NCBI GenBank assembly: GCA_016630955.3 | Contig: CM050001.1 | Coordinates: 620,001 to 684,000 of the forward strand | Direction: 5' to 3' | Length of the DNA: 64,000 nt | From: Didymella arachidicola | Taxonomy: Eukaryota > Ascomycota > Dothideomycetes > Pleosporales > Didymellaceae | Shown here: positions 22,376 to 33,772 of the stretch, one piece after another | Numbering within the stretch: position 1 is the stretch's first letter | How the letters are laid out: each line of letters begins with the position of its first letter | Translations under genes and position numbers: made by a program | The notes under the pieces: generated by a model | What the model saw: the letters and a program-made list of their open reading frames with translations, nothing else | The model's database searches: none | What the model was told of the DNA's origin: nothing

Positions 22376-24195
22376 ATGGCAAAGTTGGACATGGTCGCCG
22401 TGTGGCGCGACATTGTGGCCTACCGTCGCGCATATCTCCTCACAGTTGTAGCGTCGTTTGGTGGAATGGTAAGTCAACGAATACGACATGTTTTCCATCA
22501 CTAACATACAGCTAGCTCTTCGGATGGGACACTGGCCTGATCGGTGGTGTCTTGACAATGGACGCGTTCCAAGAGTCATTCAACCTCGACCCTGAAAGCG
22601 GCAACTTCAAGAACCTTCAAGGCAACATTGTGTCAGTGCTCCAAGCCGGTTGCTTCTTCGGCGCTCTCGCGTCCTTTTACGTCAGCAACACCTTCGGGCG
22701 CAAGTGGGCGCTCATCATCGCGGACATGATTTTCATCATCGGCTCGACGGTTCAGACGCTCTGCGCCCTGGGCACGCACAGCCTGACTCAGCTTTACATT
22801 GGTCGCGTCATCGGCGGGTTTGGTGTTGGCCTCATCTCGGCTGTTGTGCCGACGTACATCTCTGAGAACGCACCCAAGGAGATCCGCGGACGTTGCGTGG
22901 GATGCATGCAGCTGTTTAATGTCACGGGTATCTGTCTGTCCTTTTTCGTCAACTACGGGATCAACCTCGACATCACCGACCGCTACAACTCGGCGAAATG
23001 GCGCGTTCCGTTCGCGCTGCAGATGCTTCCTGGCGTCATCCTTCTTGGTATGTTTGAGAATGCGTCCCTCTACGGCAGACGATGACTAACGAGGCGATCC
23101 AGTCGGTATCGTCTTCATGAACGAGAGCCCCCGCTGGCTTGTCGAGAAGAACCGCATCACAGAGGCTGCCAAGGCACTCGCGCACGTCCGCGGCAAGGCC
23201 ACAGACGACGTGGACGTGGTGCAGGAACTCGACGACATCATTGCCGACTTCAACGGCCATGAGAAGATGCCGATGGTCGCGCAGCTCAAGTCAGCGTGCT
23301 CGAACAAGAAGCTGTTCTACCGTTCCTCGTTTGCAGTCATCCTCATGTTCTGGCAGCAGTGGACGGGGACTAACTCGTAAGTGCTGCGTCGGACCGACCT
23401 CCAACCCATGCTGACGGACTAGGATCAACTACTACGCTCCCCAGATCTTCAAGCAGATCGGCCTCACGGGCGGCTCGGCGGGGCTCTTCGCCACGGGGGT
23501 GTACGGGATTGTCAAGATCGTGGTGACTGCGATTGGGCTCATGGCTTTCACGGAGCAGCTCGGACGCAAGTGGTCGCTGCTGATCGGGTCTGCGGGCCAG
23601 GCGTTTGCCATGTTCTACATTGGCGTCAACCAGGCGGTGCACCCGCCGACGGGGGAGCTGGACGGCAACGCCATCTTCGCCATCATCTGCGTTTATTTGT
23701 TCGTCGTGTTCTACTCGTTCGGATGGGGACCTATTCCGTTTGTGCTGTCGTCGGAGTGTGCGCCCAACCACGTGCGGTCGCTCGTCATGGCGGCGGCGCT
23801 GATGACGCAGTGGTTGTTCAACTTTGTGATTGCGGTAAGTCTACATGGGGGAGACGGAGTTTGATTTTCTGTGCACTTTCTAACGATTTGGTCAGAAAAT
23901 CACGCCGATTATGCTGGCGGATATCACGTACGGCACGTTCCTCCTGTTCGGGTCGGCGTGCATCATCATGGGCATCTACACGATTTTCTGCGTGCCCGAA
24001 ACCAAGGGCGTGCCGCTCGAGTCGATCCACATCTTGTTCGAGGATAACATTGTGGCGGGGTGCATCAAGGACACGTTCCCTGCCACGTCGCGGGCGAAGA
24101 AGATCAGGAACACGCACTACGCGGATGAGGTGGAGGATGTGGACGGTGGCGCGGTGAAGAGGAACAGGAGCGTGGAGCACGTTGAGACTGCGTAG
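22376..24195 (+). CDS. MFS sugar-transporter-family permease
   Basis: Five exons (22376-22468, 22516-23047, 23103-23376, 23423-23834, 23896-24195) give 536 residues. Signatures of the sugar porter family are present in order: LFGWDTGLIGG in TM1, GRKWAL in the loop after TM2, GRVIGGFGVG in TM4, PTYISENAPKEIRGR after it, NESPRWLVEKNR before the central loop, INYYAPQIF in TM7, GRKWSLL, and PETKGVPLE after TM12. Twelve membrane helices are expected. It imports a sugar or related polyol/acid by proton symport in the plasma membrane; the substrate cannot be read. The first intron ends at CTAG (22512-22515) rather than the nearby CAG, because only that keeps phase. Confidence 0.94.
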
Positions 24196-24982
24196 GCTGG
24201 GACAGAATAGACAGGATGGTGTGTGGTTTCTTAGACATGCGAATGGAGTGAACATGACCATGCTGCCGTGCGCCTGTGTTTGGTAGGATAGACGCAGTTG
24301 AATGGATATTTGCAGCGCCTCACGATGCAGAAACACGGCATGGCTCGCTCAGATCGCGTGCGACCATGGCCGGCGCAGCATCTTGAAGTAGCAGGGTGCG
24401 TCTTCTCAGTTGCGAGGATGACCCTGGGTGATCAGTGCTCTCAGACCACTTTACCGTAATTATGGAAATGCACACCACTTTCCAGAAGGACCCACTCACT
24501 GCTCCTCGCGTAATGCTCTCTGATCAGCGAGCGGCAGCCACTCGCGTTGGACGTGATGACACGAACACTCTTGAACATTCACGACGTGAAGCTTACAGTG
24601 AGGGGCGGGCAGCTGAGAGGTGGTGCCACGTTTGGTGGTTTTGGCGATCTACTCATGTACTGTTGCTGATCAGACGACTTCGTATTCTACGAGGAACGTA
24701 CGGGCGGCCCGAAAGGTGGCCATGATTGGGCGTGGCAGGGCAGGCAGGGCAGGCATGGTGGTGAAGGCCCAACTAGCCCCTTGGGCAGCTGGAGGGAAAT
24801 TCGAGTTTGGTACGATGTACCGAGTGTCCAGTACCTACACAGTGCTGTGGACTGGTGTGCAGTGTGCAGTGTGCGTGCGTGATGCGGGCGGCGTAGAATT
24901 TCTCGGCCCACGGAGCGTGTGCTCGTCTGCATCGGGCGTGGGCCGGGGATGCTGTCAGTGGCGCGCCGGGCAGGGTCCCTCT

Positions 24983-25017
24983 GGCAGTTTTGGCAGTTTT
25001 GGCGGTTTTGGCAGTTT
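24983..25017. repeat. 9-bp tandem repeat, about four copies
   Basis: GGCAGTTTT at 24983 and 24992, GGCGGTTTT at 25001, and a partial copy at 25010. Confidence 0.9.
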
Positions 25018-25660
25018 GCATTCTGGCAGGCGGGCCCGTGCATGCGTCGCTGCGTCATCGCGCGCGGATGGACTGGCGGCCGTTGGACGCAAGACCGCAC
25101 CAGTGCACGCGGCCACTGGCGCGCAGGCTCGGGGGCCACAAGATGCATGACTGCGGGCTCGCGAATATCTCGTCCTCTGCCTCCTGGCGCTGCTCGTTCT
25201 TCCTCTCGTGCAGCCTTCCATCGCTCCTCTGCACGCCCTGTCGGACCAAACTCACCGAGAAGCTGCTCCCAGGCCTCGCGCCCCCCACCCGCTACCACCG
25301 CCCGCCCTGCTTTGAGCTTTGCCACGGTGCCCCGCCTCACTTGGCTGCAACGCCTCCAGGCTGTCCCTGCTCGTGAGCTCTCTAGGCCGAAGCCCCTCCG
25401 CCGCCCGCGAGCGAGCAAGGCAGTTGGGCCGGAATCCGCGTCGACGGTCGTCTGCGGTGCGCTCGTCGGGCTGCCTCCCTGTCGCCCTGGCACCAAGGAC
25501 GTAGCGACCCGCCCTGATCCCTGAGTGATCGCAGCCCCCCGGTCGCCGCCCATTGCTCTGCCGGCAGCATGTACGTCGTCGCCCGGCACTGCGAGGTGTC
25601 TGGCTGTGTTTCTGCTTTCGTCTCGTCGTTGTCTTCTTTTTCGTCCTCGTCGTCTGTGGC

Positions 25661-25700
25661 CTGCTTTGTCCTGCTTCGTCCTGCTTCGTCCTGCTTCGTC
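25661..25700. repeat. 10-bp tandem repeat, four copies
   Basis: CTGCTTCGTC repeated at 25661 (one mismatch), 25671, 25681 and 25691. Confidence 0.9.
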
Positions 25701-25743
25701 CTGCACCTCCAGCAGTCACACTTCCTCTGCTCTCCCGATTGAC

Positions 25744-25815
25744 TGCTTGATTGATTGCTTGATTGATTGCTTGATTGATTGCTTGATTGATTGCTTGATT
25801 GATTGCTTGATTGAT
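25744..25815. repeat. 12-bp perfect tandem repeat, six copies
   Basis: TGCTTGATTGAT repeated six times without a mismatch, ending 26 bp before the ATG at 25842, so it probably lies in the 5' UTR. The perfect array implies recent slippage and possible length polymorphism. Confidence 0.92.
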
Positions 25816-25841
25816 TCCACATTCCTTCACCGGCTGACAGC

Positions 25842-28800
25842 ATGTTGGGCAGCGTGCTCCTCCCCTCGTCGCTCACGACGCACGCCTCGCACTCGACCAA
25901 GCCGTCGTCCGGCACGCGACGCAGCACGATAAGCACCACCACAATCGGCCCCAGCCTGCCGCCGCGCCGCAACTCGCTGAGCACCGCGCCCGCCGCCCAG
26001 ACGGGCTCCCTCCAGACGGGCTCCCTCCAGCTCAAGAGCGTCACCCTCTCCGGCGGCATGGACTCGCGATACGGCCACCGCGCCTCGTCGCCCCGCCGCA
26101 GCACCTACAACCCCGCCCGCGCCTCGACGGGCACCTTTGCCGACCCCTATGCCTCCTCGTACGCCGACTACGCCCACCACCGCCCCAGCTCGCCGCGCTC
26201 CAGCGCCGACCGCCTCTCGGCCGCTGCCTCGCACCACTACTCGACCTCGTCGTACGGCAGCTATGTGCCCAGCAGCGCCTCGAGCCCGCGCTCCGCCACC
26301 CACAAGTACGACGCCGCCTACAGCACTTCGACCCGCCCGCGCCGCAACACGGGCGACCTGGGCCGTCCCCCCGTCGCCTCGCTGACCTCGCTGCCCCTCC
26401 GCACGCCCTACTCCACCACCGAGCACCGCCCCTCGAGCCCGCTCGCCCCGCCGCGCTCTGCCCACGGCCATGGCGAGACGTACATCACCCACGGCTCCGC
26501 GGGCACGTCGAGCCACAAGAAGATCTACAGCGTCGACAGCAGCCACACGGCCAAGCTGGTCGCCGAGACCGACACCATCGAGTCCCCGCGCCACCGCGAC
26601 ACCGGCTACGGCGCCGTCACCAGCGGCCGCAGCAGCTACCACCCGACCACCGCCCCGCCCACCAGCAAGCCGTCGACCCGCCACGCCCACGCCGACCTGG
26701 GCGACAACGGCTACTCGTACACGGACCCCGCCAGCATGTACCGCGACACGGAGCCAGCCTGGCGCCGCCCCCGCGCCGGCAGCGTCGAGCGCGGCTCCCG
26801 TCCGAGCAGCCTGATTGTCGACCGCCCGCCGCGCACCTCGACCCGCGAACTCGGCCCGCCGCCCTCGACCCGCGGCTTCGACAAGATCAACGGCAGCTAC
26901 CCGCGGCCCGCCCGCTCCAGCTCCATCGAGCGCCGCGAGAGATACCAGGACCCCTACGCCTCCGACTCTGCGCCCCACCGCTCGTCCTCGACTCGACACG
27001 CTCCGGCCGTCCACCAGGAGCCTCACCGCGAGGCACGGCGCGCCGAGACGTACGACGACTACGCCCGGGGCAGGGTACCGGAGCCCAAACGCCACGATGC
27101 GTACGATCGCGGCGGCTACGAGGACCGCGACGTCGCTTCCCGCGGCTTTGGAATCGCTACCGGCGGCACCGCACCTGCCCAGGACCCATACGTGCTCGAC
27201 CGACAGCCTGTCCACCCGCCGTACGACGCCCAGCGAGCACCGCCCGTCAGTCTGCCAGAGCCCCGCCGCGAGCAGAGGCCTGCTTCCACCTACGATTCGT
27301 ACGACGCCCCCCGATCGGACCGTCCTCGCACCGAGCACAAGTCTGACAGCAGCCGTGACAATCGTGACAGCCGCGACAGCCGTGACAGCCGTGCTATCCC
27401 CGCGGCAGCTGGTGCGCTCGCTGGTCTGTCTGCGGCTGCTGGCATTGCGGCTGCCCACGGCAAGGCCAAAGAGAAGGAGCGCGAAGAGCGGGGCTCATCC
27501 GAGGAGCGTGAGAGACAGAAGCGGAGGGAGTACGACGAGCGAGACCGCCGCGACGACCGCGACCGACGCGATGACAGGCGCAGCAGCAGACTGCCCGAGG
27601 AACGTCGTGAGCCGGAGCGTCGTGAGCCAGAGCGTCGTGAGCCAGAGCGTCGTGAGGCCCTGCCACCTCCACCGCCTCCCTCTCAACAGCCCTTCGCTCA
27701 GCCATACGCCCCTCCTGCACCAGCACCCGCGCCCGCATACGCAATGGCCCCCGAACCAGAACGACCCATCTCACGTGACCGCCCGTACCCGAACGAGGAG
27801 AACCCACCGCCCAAGCCCCCCAGGAAGCCATCGCCCGAGAACAGCGACGTGGAGAGACCTCGTCACTACGCCGACCGTGAGGCGGACCGCAGCAGCCGTA
27901 AGGAGCCTGCACCTGCACCTGCAGCCGTCGACCCCGATGAGGACTACCGTCGCCGCATTGCCCAAGCCGAGAAGGAGGCCGAAGCAAGCCGTCGCGCGGC
28001 TGCGGATCGCCAAGACAGCGACTCAGATGGCGGACGAGACCGCCGCCGCCGACGCGACCGAGCGGATCGTGAGCGCTCAAGGTCGAGATCGCGAGGCCGT
28101 GAGGACCGCCGTGATCGTTCTCCCCAGTCCCAAGCCGCGTCCCGCTTCCACGACCGCGGTCTCGTCGAAGAACCCGAGTCTGTCGACAAGCTCAACCCTG
28201 ATGCTCCCGGCAAGAGCGTGCAGATTGTGGTTCCTCGCAAGGATCAATCGCCGCCTCTCAAGGGCATCCTCCGCAAGCCCACGGAGAAGTTCCCTGAAGA
28301 TCCAGAGCCCATCCGCGAGGGCGTTGCGCCGCACAAGGACGCCCAGAAAGGCAAGGACATCCCTGTGGGTGCCCGATGGACTCGCATCGATCGCAAGCTT
28401 GTCAACCCCGAGGCTCTCGAACGCGCCAAGGAGCGCTTCGAGGAGCGCATGGACTGCGTCATCGTGCTGAGAGTCTTGACCAAGGAGGAGATTCAGAAGC
28501 TTGCGGACAAGACCAAGCAGATCCGCGAGGAGAGAGGTAAGGAATTGTGAACCCTCAGTCTTGGCCGATCCTAACATGGAACAGAAGAGGAGTACGAGCG
28601 GGAGCGCCGAGACCGGGACCGCAGCCGCCACCGTCGAAGAGACGACGACGATGAACACGACCGCGACTACGACCGTGAACGCCGCAGGCGCCGCGATGAG
28701 GAGAGCGACTACGACGACATGCGCAGCGAGAGGGACAGGGAGCGAGACCGTCCTAAGATGCTGGAACCTGCCAGGTGATTGAATGATACAGATCCCGAGC

Positions 28801-29137
28801 ATCGATAGCACTACGCGTTGCTAGACCTTTGCTCATTGAAAAATGCAGGGGAAAAGACAAAGACGGCAAACGCAGAGAAGAAGACGATGAGCACAGACCT
28901 GGCATGGTAAAGCATCCGCATCGTAGTCGAGCATCGCTTCGAGCCTGCGAAGACGGCAGAAGACATGGCGATGAGCAGAGAGATGAGTCGCACCACGGCG
29001 GTCGGTTTGATAGTGCAGACGAGCCACCGTACAGCGTGCACCGCCAAAAGCACACGCACCGCCACGCTTCAGACGAAACGCACGGCAAGCTGCGCAAGAA
29101 GAAGGGCGCCGTGAAGAGAGTGCTGGAGTGGCTGTAG
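25842..29137 (+). CDS. Large disordered Arg/Pro/Ser-rich protein with C-terminal DUF8035-like domain
   Basis: Model: exons 25842-28536, 28585-28774 and 28849-29137, 1057 residues. Residues 1-780 are low complexity (Ser, Pro, Arg, Asp, Tyr), with RREPE repeats at about 585-605 and RDR/RSR clusters. About 790-895 is ordered: KSVQIVVPRK, then PVGARWTRIDRKLVNPEAL and VIVLRVLTKEEIQ, which I recognise as the conserved block of a Pezizomycotina family (DUF8035 type) of unknown function. A 48-nt intron with a CTAAC branch point leads to an Arg/Asp/Glu-rich exon. The second intron (weak donor GTGATT) is less certain; without it the protein stops at 28778 with 962 residues. The third exon (HHGG, KHTHRH, KLRKKKGAVK) continues the same charged style in phase. 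Confidence 0.8.
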
Positions 29138-29852
29138 CTCAAAGCACAAGGGATCAAGGTTGCATGGGCAGGCGTTGCATGAGCGGTTCTCGCATTGTAC
29201 AATACAATTCATATCATTGCATACTCACGACGCACACATTTCTTCTCGGCTTGATTCCCCGGTGTATGCGTTGCCCGTCCGTGTAATCTCACCACTGTCA
29301 CGCGTGCATAAACATGCTTCTTGCTGCTCGCTGCGCCCGTTCTCCATGCGGTGCAGGCGTTGACGGACGTTAATACTGCCCGTGTTATCTGAATGCGACA
29401 AGTGTAAGTGGGAGGAAGGGGAGTGGCGTGGACTAATGCTAGACCTAGCTACTGTCTAATCTGGTACAGGACGGGGTTCGTCAAGTTCAACGTGAAGGAA
29501 GAGGGATGTGAGTGCTACTTTTGATGGGTTAAAGACCGCTGATAAACCGATAGCTTCAATGACTCGGCTACGTGAGAGCGATTGCCACGGGTATATCATA
29601 TAGCACATGTATGTGATATACTGCTAGCGTACCCAGGTATATTATTGTCAGGCCCTGTCTGCCCAGCAATAACTGCGGAGGCTTGGCTGACGATATAGTA
29701 CTGTTCCGGCCAAGAACTCACTATCAGAGTGAGTCGTGATGCCTTTTTGGCTTGCTTGCCGCAGGTGGGCCGGAGCCTGGGCTTGACCACTATAGGTATA
29801 CACAAACATTAAAGCTCCTAAATATATACCCCCTCTACATATAGTAATATAG
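29138..29852. other. Intergenic region, left flank of the nested transposons
   Basis: About 700 bp without a supported gene. It becomes A/T-rich toward the insertion point of element 3. Confidence 0.5.
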
Positions 29853-29854
29853 TA

Positions 29855-29909
29855 ACGTACCTCACGGGCGAGCCGCTCACCCGGGCGAGCCGCTCACTTT
29901 TGCCAAGAC
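29855..29909 (+). repeat. Element 3 left terminal inverted repeat
   Basis: Begins ACGTACCTCAC, then two copies of GGGCGAGCCGCTCAC separated by CC, and ends with the TTGCCAAGAC box at 29900-29909. Confidence 0.95.
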
Positions 29910-30272
29910 TTACGAACACTACAGTTACTTTGCAACGCTGCAGAGCACAACTAAGTTGTACTATACTCTATAGTATATGAATCTACTCTACAGTACCTTG
30001 TGCATCATTCTTGCACGTTCGTGCGTTGTGCCCTGCCTCGCCACGCGTGCCGCAGCGTCTAAAAGACTGAGTGCCTCTTTCAACGCGAGCCCTCTTGCTT
30101 GCTCTCTTCCTATCGCTACAGGCGTTGAACTCCTTTAGAGTAGTTAAGCGCACTCCCTCACTAACTGTAAGAGTCCCCTCTCGCTGGATTCGCTTTCTCT
30201 TGTGTGATTTACGGCGCGTGGCCGCCTCATTAGCAGCTTAAAGCTCAGCGACCTGGTTGCGCACTAACACTA

Positions 30273-30293
30273 CAGTGTCCGTGCCCGTAACGC
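30273..30293 (+). repeat. Element 2 left terminal inverted repeat
   Basis: 21 bp, identical in inverse to 32362-32382. ACCCCAACCAC follows inside; a related ACCAACCAC occurs further inside the right end. Confidence 0.95.
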
Positions 30294-30345
30294 ACCCCAA
30301 CCACTTTTCCATCCCATCTTGCACCCCCAATATCTCCACGCCACA

Positions 30346-32232
30346 ATGTCACTAGAGGAAGCCCTTGCAGAATTACGCGCAGCTGATCCTAATAAACCTA
30401 TCTCGTATACAGCTTTAGCTGAAAAACATGGTGTTACAAGGTCAACTTTAACGCGCAGACACCAAGGCAAAAGCACGTCCCGTGAAGCCAAGGCCTCTAC
30501 ACAACAACTACTTACTCCACATCAAGAGGCAGGCCTTGTAAGATACATAGAAGGTCTTACAGTACGTCATCTGCCACCTACAAGATCAATGATCAAGGGG
30601 TTTGCAGAGGAGATCGGCCGAACAAGCGTCTCAGAGCCATGGGTCACCAGCTTCCTCAAGCGTCACCAAGACCAGCTTATCACTCAATGGGTTACTGCTA
30701 TGGACTCTAATCGCCACAAAGCCGATTCCTGTGAGAAATATAAGGGCTACTTCAGCCTTATGGAGAAGAAGATGGCCTAGTATAGTATAGAACCTGGTCA
30801 AACATACAATATGGATGAGAAGGGCTTCGCTATTGGGACGCTCTCCAAGTCAAAACGGGTGTTTGATAGGCCTCTATATGAGCAAAAGCAGACTCAGCAA
30901 GCTATTCAAGATGGCAATCGAGAGTGGATTACCCTGCTCACGTGTATATGTGGGGATGGGAGCGTCCTTCCACCAGGCCTCATCTATGCCGCTGAATCTC
31001 AGAACATTCAGAGTACTTGGGTAGATGAGATGGATGCCAAAACACACTCAGCCTTCGTTGCAGTCTCTCCTACTGGGTGGACGAACGACGATGTAGCACT
31101 AGGTTGGATTGAGCAGGTGTTTGATCGCTACACCAAGGAGAAGGCAGGAAGGAAGCACCGTCTACTCATTCTGGATGGCCATGGGAGTCACCTGACGACA
31201 GCTTTTATTGCCTACTGTGATCGCAATCGAATCACGATAGCTGTGTACCCACCTCACAGTACTCATACTCTTCAACCACTTGATGTAGTATGCTTCGGTC
31301 CTCTGGCTCAAAACTACTCTCAGGTGCTCGCAGATCATCTACAAGATACCTTAGGCCTCATCCCAATCAAGAAGGGTGACTTCTTCCGCCTCTTCTGGTC
31401 TGCCTGGGTGAAAACCTTCACCAAACAGCTCATTGAGAGCGCCTTCAAGCATACTGGGTTGATACCGTTTGACCCAGAGATGGTACTCAAAAGGTTCAAG
31501 AAGAAGTACGGACCTTCACTTAAACCAGCTGTGCCTGTTCCAGTATATGCAGGCAAGGATTGGCAGGCAGTTGATGCCCATCTATCTGCTGCCGTTGGCG
31601 ATAGATACTCAGAAGATGCTGTAGTAGTGAAGGATACCTTGCACCACCTCTCTATCCAAAATCAGCTTCTTGAGATGGAAAATTCGAAGCTACAACATGC
31701 TCTATATCACGAGAATAGAGGCACTAAGAAGAAGAGGCCTCTCCCAGTCCATCGGAGGCAGTCATGGGAGGCAGAGACTGAGTGGTGGTCTCCTTCACGT
31801 GTCAATCGAGGCCAGCAGCTCCTAGACGAAGCCGATGACGTAGAGAAGGCAGAAGAGATTAGAAAAGCAGACGCAGCTGAGCTCCGTGAGTCTACTCGCT
31901 TGCTCAAGCAGAAGCTTGAGGCAGAGAAGGTGGAGAAGCGAGCAAGAGAGAAGAAGGAGCGGGATGAGAGGCATGCCAGAGAGCGAGCAGAAATCGACGC
32001 ACGGAAAGAGGCACGGGCACTCAAGAAGGCACAGAATGATCAGGCAAAAGCTATACAATTATCCCAAAGAGGCAAGCGTAAGGCCTCACAAGCTGCAGCA
32101 CCAAAAAAGAAGCAGAGGCGTAGTGCTGCAGGTAGTGTTCGTGAGGTGCCTGCACCAAGTCCTCAACCAGCACCTCCACTTAAGACTACCACACGAGGCC
32201 GCAACGTTAAGCTACCATACAAGTATCGTTAG
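30346..32232 (+). pseudogene. Element 2 transposase with one in-frame TAG
   Basis: 629 codons from the ATG at 30346 with one internal stop, TAG at 30778-30780, and no frameshift. The 5' part (144 residues) has a helix-turn-helix (YTALAEKHGVTRSTLTRR) and a CENP-B-type region ending in FLKRHQ. The 3' part carries the DDE domain: YNMDEKGFAIG, LLILDGHGSH and LQPLDVVCF, with DD35D spacing, then a long Glu/Lys/Arg-rich coiled coil and a basic tail. An ATG at 30811 could restart translation ten codons after the stop, just before the first catalytic Asp. Most likely a once-active gene inactivated by a nonsense mutation; readthrough or two separate products cannot be excluded. Confidence 0.88.
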
Positions 32233-32361
32233 GATCAGTGTCGCATAGGCCTATAGAACACTCTGCTAAAAAATCTAGTTAAGATAGCAATTGTGTGTAG
32301 CTCAATAGCTTCATTTTTGGAGGCTCACATTTAGGTGGTTGGTGCGCGTTACGATGCACGC

Positions 32362-32382
32362 GCGTTACGGGCACGGACACTG
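32362..32382 (-). repeat. Element 2 right terminal inverted repeat
   Basis: 21-bp perfect inverse of the left end. The GCGCGTTACG segment is repeated just inside at about 32344-32353, giving a doubled end. Confidence 0.95.
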
Positions 32383-33772
32383 TAGTGAATGCGCCATCAT
32401 CTCCGCGCCTTTGGTGAGCTGATTAAGGGCATTAACTATTGATGTCGGCGAGCTATCGCCATGTCTCTGGATCCTCTCTCGAATCAACTTTGATTGCGAC
32501 CCGAATTCTAGGGTGTTGCTTGGGGTTTAAGAGTGCCACGTACTCTCGTCTACAGTAGGTAGTGGTGGAGTACACAGGCGCACTTCAAGCTTCGATATTA
32601 CAGCCTCTGGGTTAAAGGGTACTAAGCCAGCGCCTCTAAAACCTCCCTAGATATTGCTTTCTGTAATTAACGCGTCAAAAGCCGCTTTAAAGCACGGTAA
32701 GAACTCAAGTTTTGAGATGCGAGTAATCTTGGTGCGCATTAGCAGCTCGGCTTGGCGACCATAGGCCTTCTTCAGAGGGGCAAAACAACCCACGTCAAGC
32801 GGCTGCAAGAGGTGCGACGAGTGCGGGGGCATACACAAAGTGATAATCTTGTGTTCCTCGCAGTATTGATGGAAATTGACTGAGTTGTGACTCTCATGGC
32901 CGTCCAGAATAAGCAGCCGATAGCTGCCAACAGTGCGCTCCTTTGTGTGCTCGTCAAAGTGCTTTAGCCACTTCAAACCAAGCTCATTGTTTGTCCAGCC
33001 GTTCTCAGAGACAGTAATAATCCAGTCGCTAGGTATGCTTGGCTCCTTGTACCAGGCAGAGAGGTGGTGCTTGCCTTGGAAGATGATGAAGGGTGGGATA
33101 GCCCACCCCATCGCATTGATACCTTCAATGATACTGGTCCACTCTCGGTCGCCCTGTTGTACTGTCTTTGGTCGTCCACGACGCTCAGAGCCTGTGACAA
33201 CAGCTCCTGTTGATATAACGCCCATCATGAAGCCAGACTCGTCAAAGTTGTAGGTGTCTTCATCCAGGATACCATACTTGGCTTTGGTATTGGCTACAAG
33301 GTCGAACCAGCCCTAGATCACCTCAGGATCCTCGCAGAGGGCTCTCTTGTAGTCGTACTTTCGATTAAACTTAACTGTGAGCTCAGGGCGACGCTTAACG
33401 AACGTGCCAGCCCAGTTCTTGCCAACATGTGACTAGTTGCGCTCTGCGAGTAGAGAGTTGGCCATATCCTCCACATCAGTGAGCCGGGGCGGGTATCCTC
33501 GCTCGTCTAGCTTCATTATATGCTGGACGATTACCAGCTCTTCAGTGTTTGTTAGCTTCATTGAATTGGGCGTACAATCGCGTCGTGGGGAGGCTCCAGC
33601 AAGTCGGTCACTGAGTGTCTTTTGAGGCACTCTGTAGATCTTCGCAGCGCGTCTTTGGGATAGAGTCGCGTCGCTTTTGATAGCCTGGACTGCAAGCTGG
33701 ATGTCTGCTTCGTTTGAGGACTTTTTTGCGTTCTTGCGTTGAGGCATCACGAGTTGACTGAAGTTTGGTGTC

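Larger units (their letters stand above)
24196..25841. other. Repeat-rich upstream region of the DUF8035-like gene
   Basis: About 1.6 kb without a convincing gene. It holds three short tandem arrays (24983-25017, 25661-25700, 25744-25815), and from about 25140 onward it is C/T-rich on the plus strand, as in a long fungal promoter and 5' UTR. Long open frames on both strands here come from base composition. Confidence 0.55.
30273..32382 (+). mobile_element. Element 2: Pogo-type transposon nested in element 3
   Basis: A 2110-bp element with 21-bp perfect terminal inverted repeats (CAGTGTCCGTGCCCGTAACGC) flanked by TA at 30271-30272 and 32383-32384. It lies inside the transposase remnant of element 3 in the opposite orientation. 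Its ends and protein differ clearly from elements 1, 3 and 4, so it belongs to another Pogo lineage. Confidence 0.94.
29983..33747 (-). pseudogene. Element 3 transposase, with stops and split by an insertion
   Basis: Starts at the ATG at 33747 (MPQRKNAKK). It keeps the psq helix-turn-helix and the DDE residues in NFDESGF, ILDGHESH and LQPLDVGCF. In-frame stops lie at 33433-33435 (TAG), 33313-33315 (TAG), 32647-32649 (TAG), 32527-32529 (TAA) and 30238-30240 (TAA). For the last three the edge copy (62860 onward) has CAG, CAA and CAA at the same place, so each is a C-to-T change in CpA. Element 2 interrupts the frame at 30273-32382. The C-terminal zinc knuckle at about 30010-30050 has Arg in place of its second Cys (CGTR..H..C). 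The remnant ends at TAG 29983-29985. Confidence 0.9.

Noticed and set aside
18473..24195. A biosynthetic cluster of NmrA-like protein, D-2-hydroxyacid dehydrogenase and sugar permease.
   Set aside because: No backbone enzyme and no dedicated regulator; separate promoters and general metabolic families make chance neighbourhood more likely.
25744..25815. Regular repeat array considered as a CRISPR or coding repeat (INQA or LIDC units).
   Set aside because: Units are 12 bp, perfectly contiguous and have no spacers; the encoded strings occur on both strands only because the unit length is a multiple of three.
25252..28470. Very long open frames antisense to, and in another frame of, the DUF8035-like gene (for example 25827-27458 minus and 26815-28470 plus).
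   Set aside because: They come from the GC-rich, low-complexity composition of the true gene; their products are repetitive Ala/Arg/Val or Thr/Pro/Arg strings without domains, while the chosen frame has a conserved C-terminal block.
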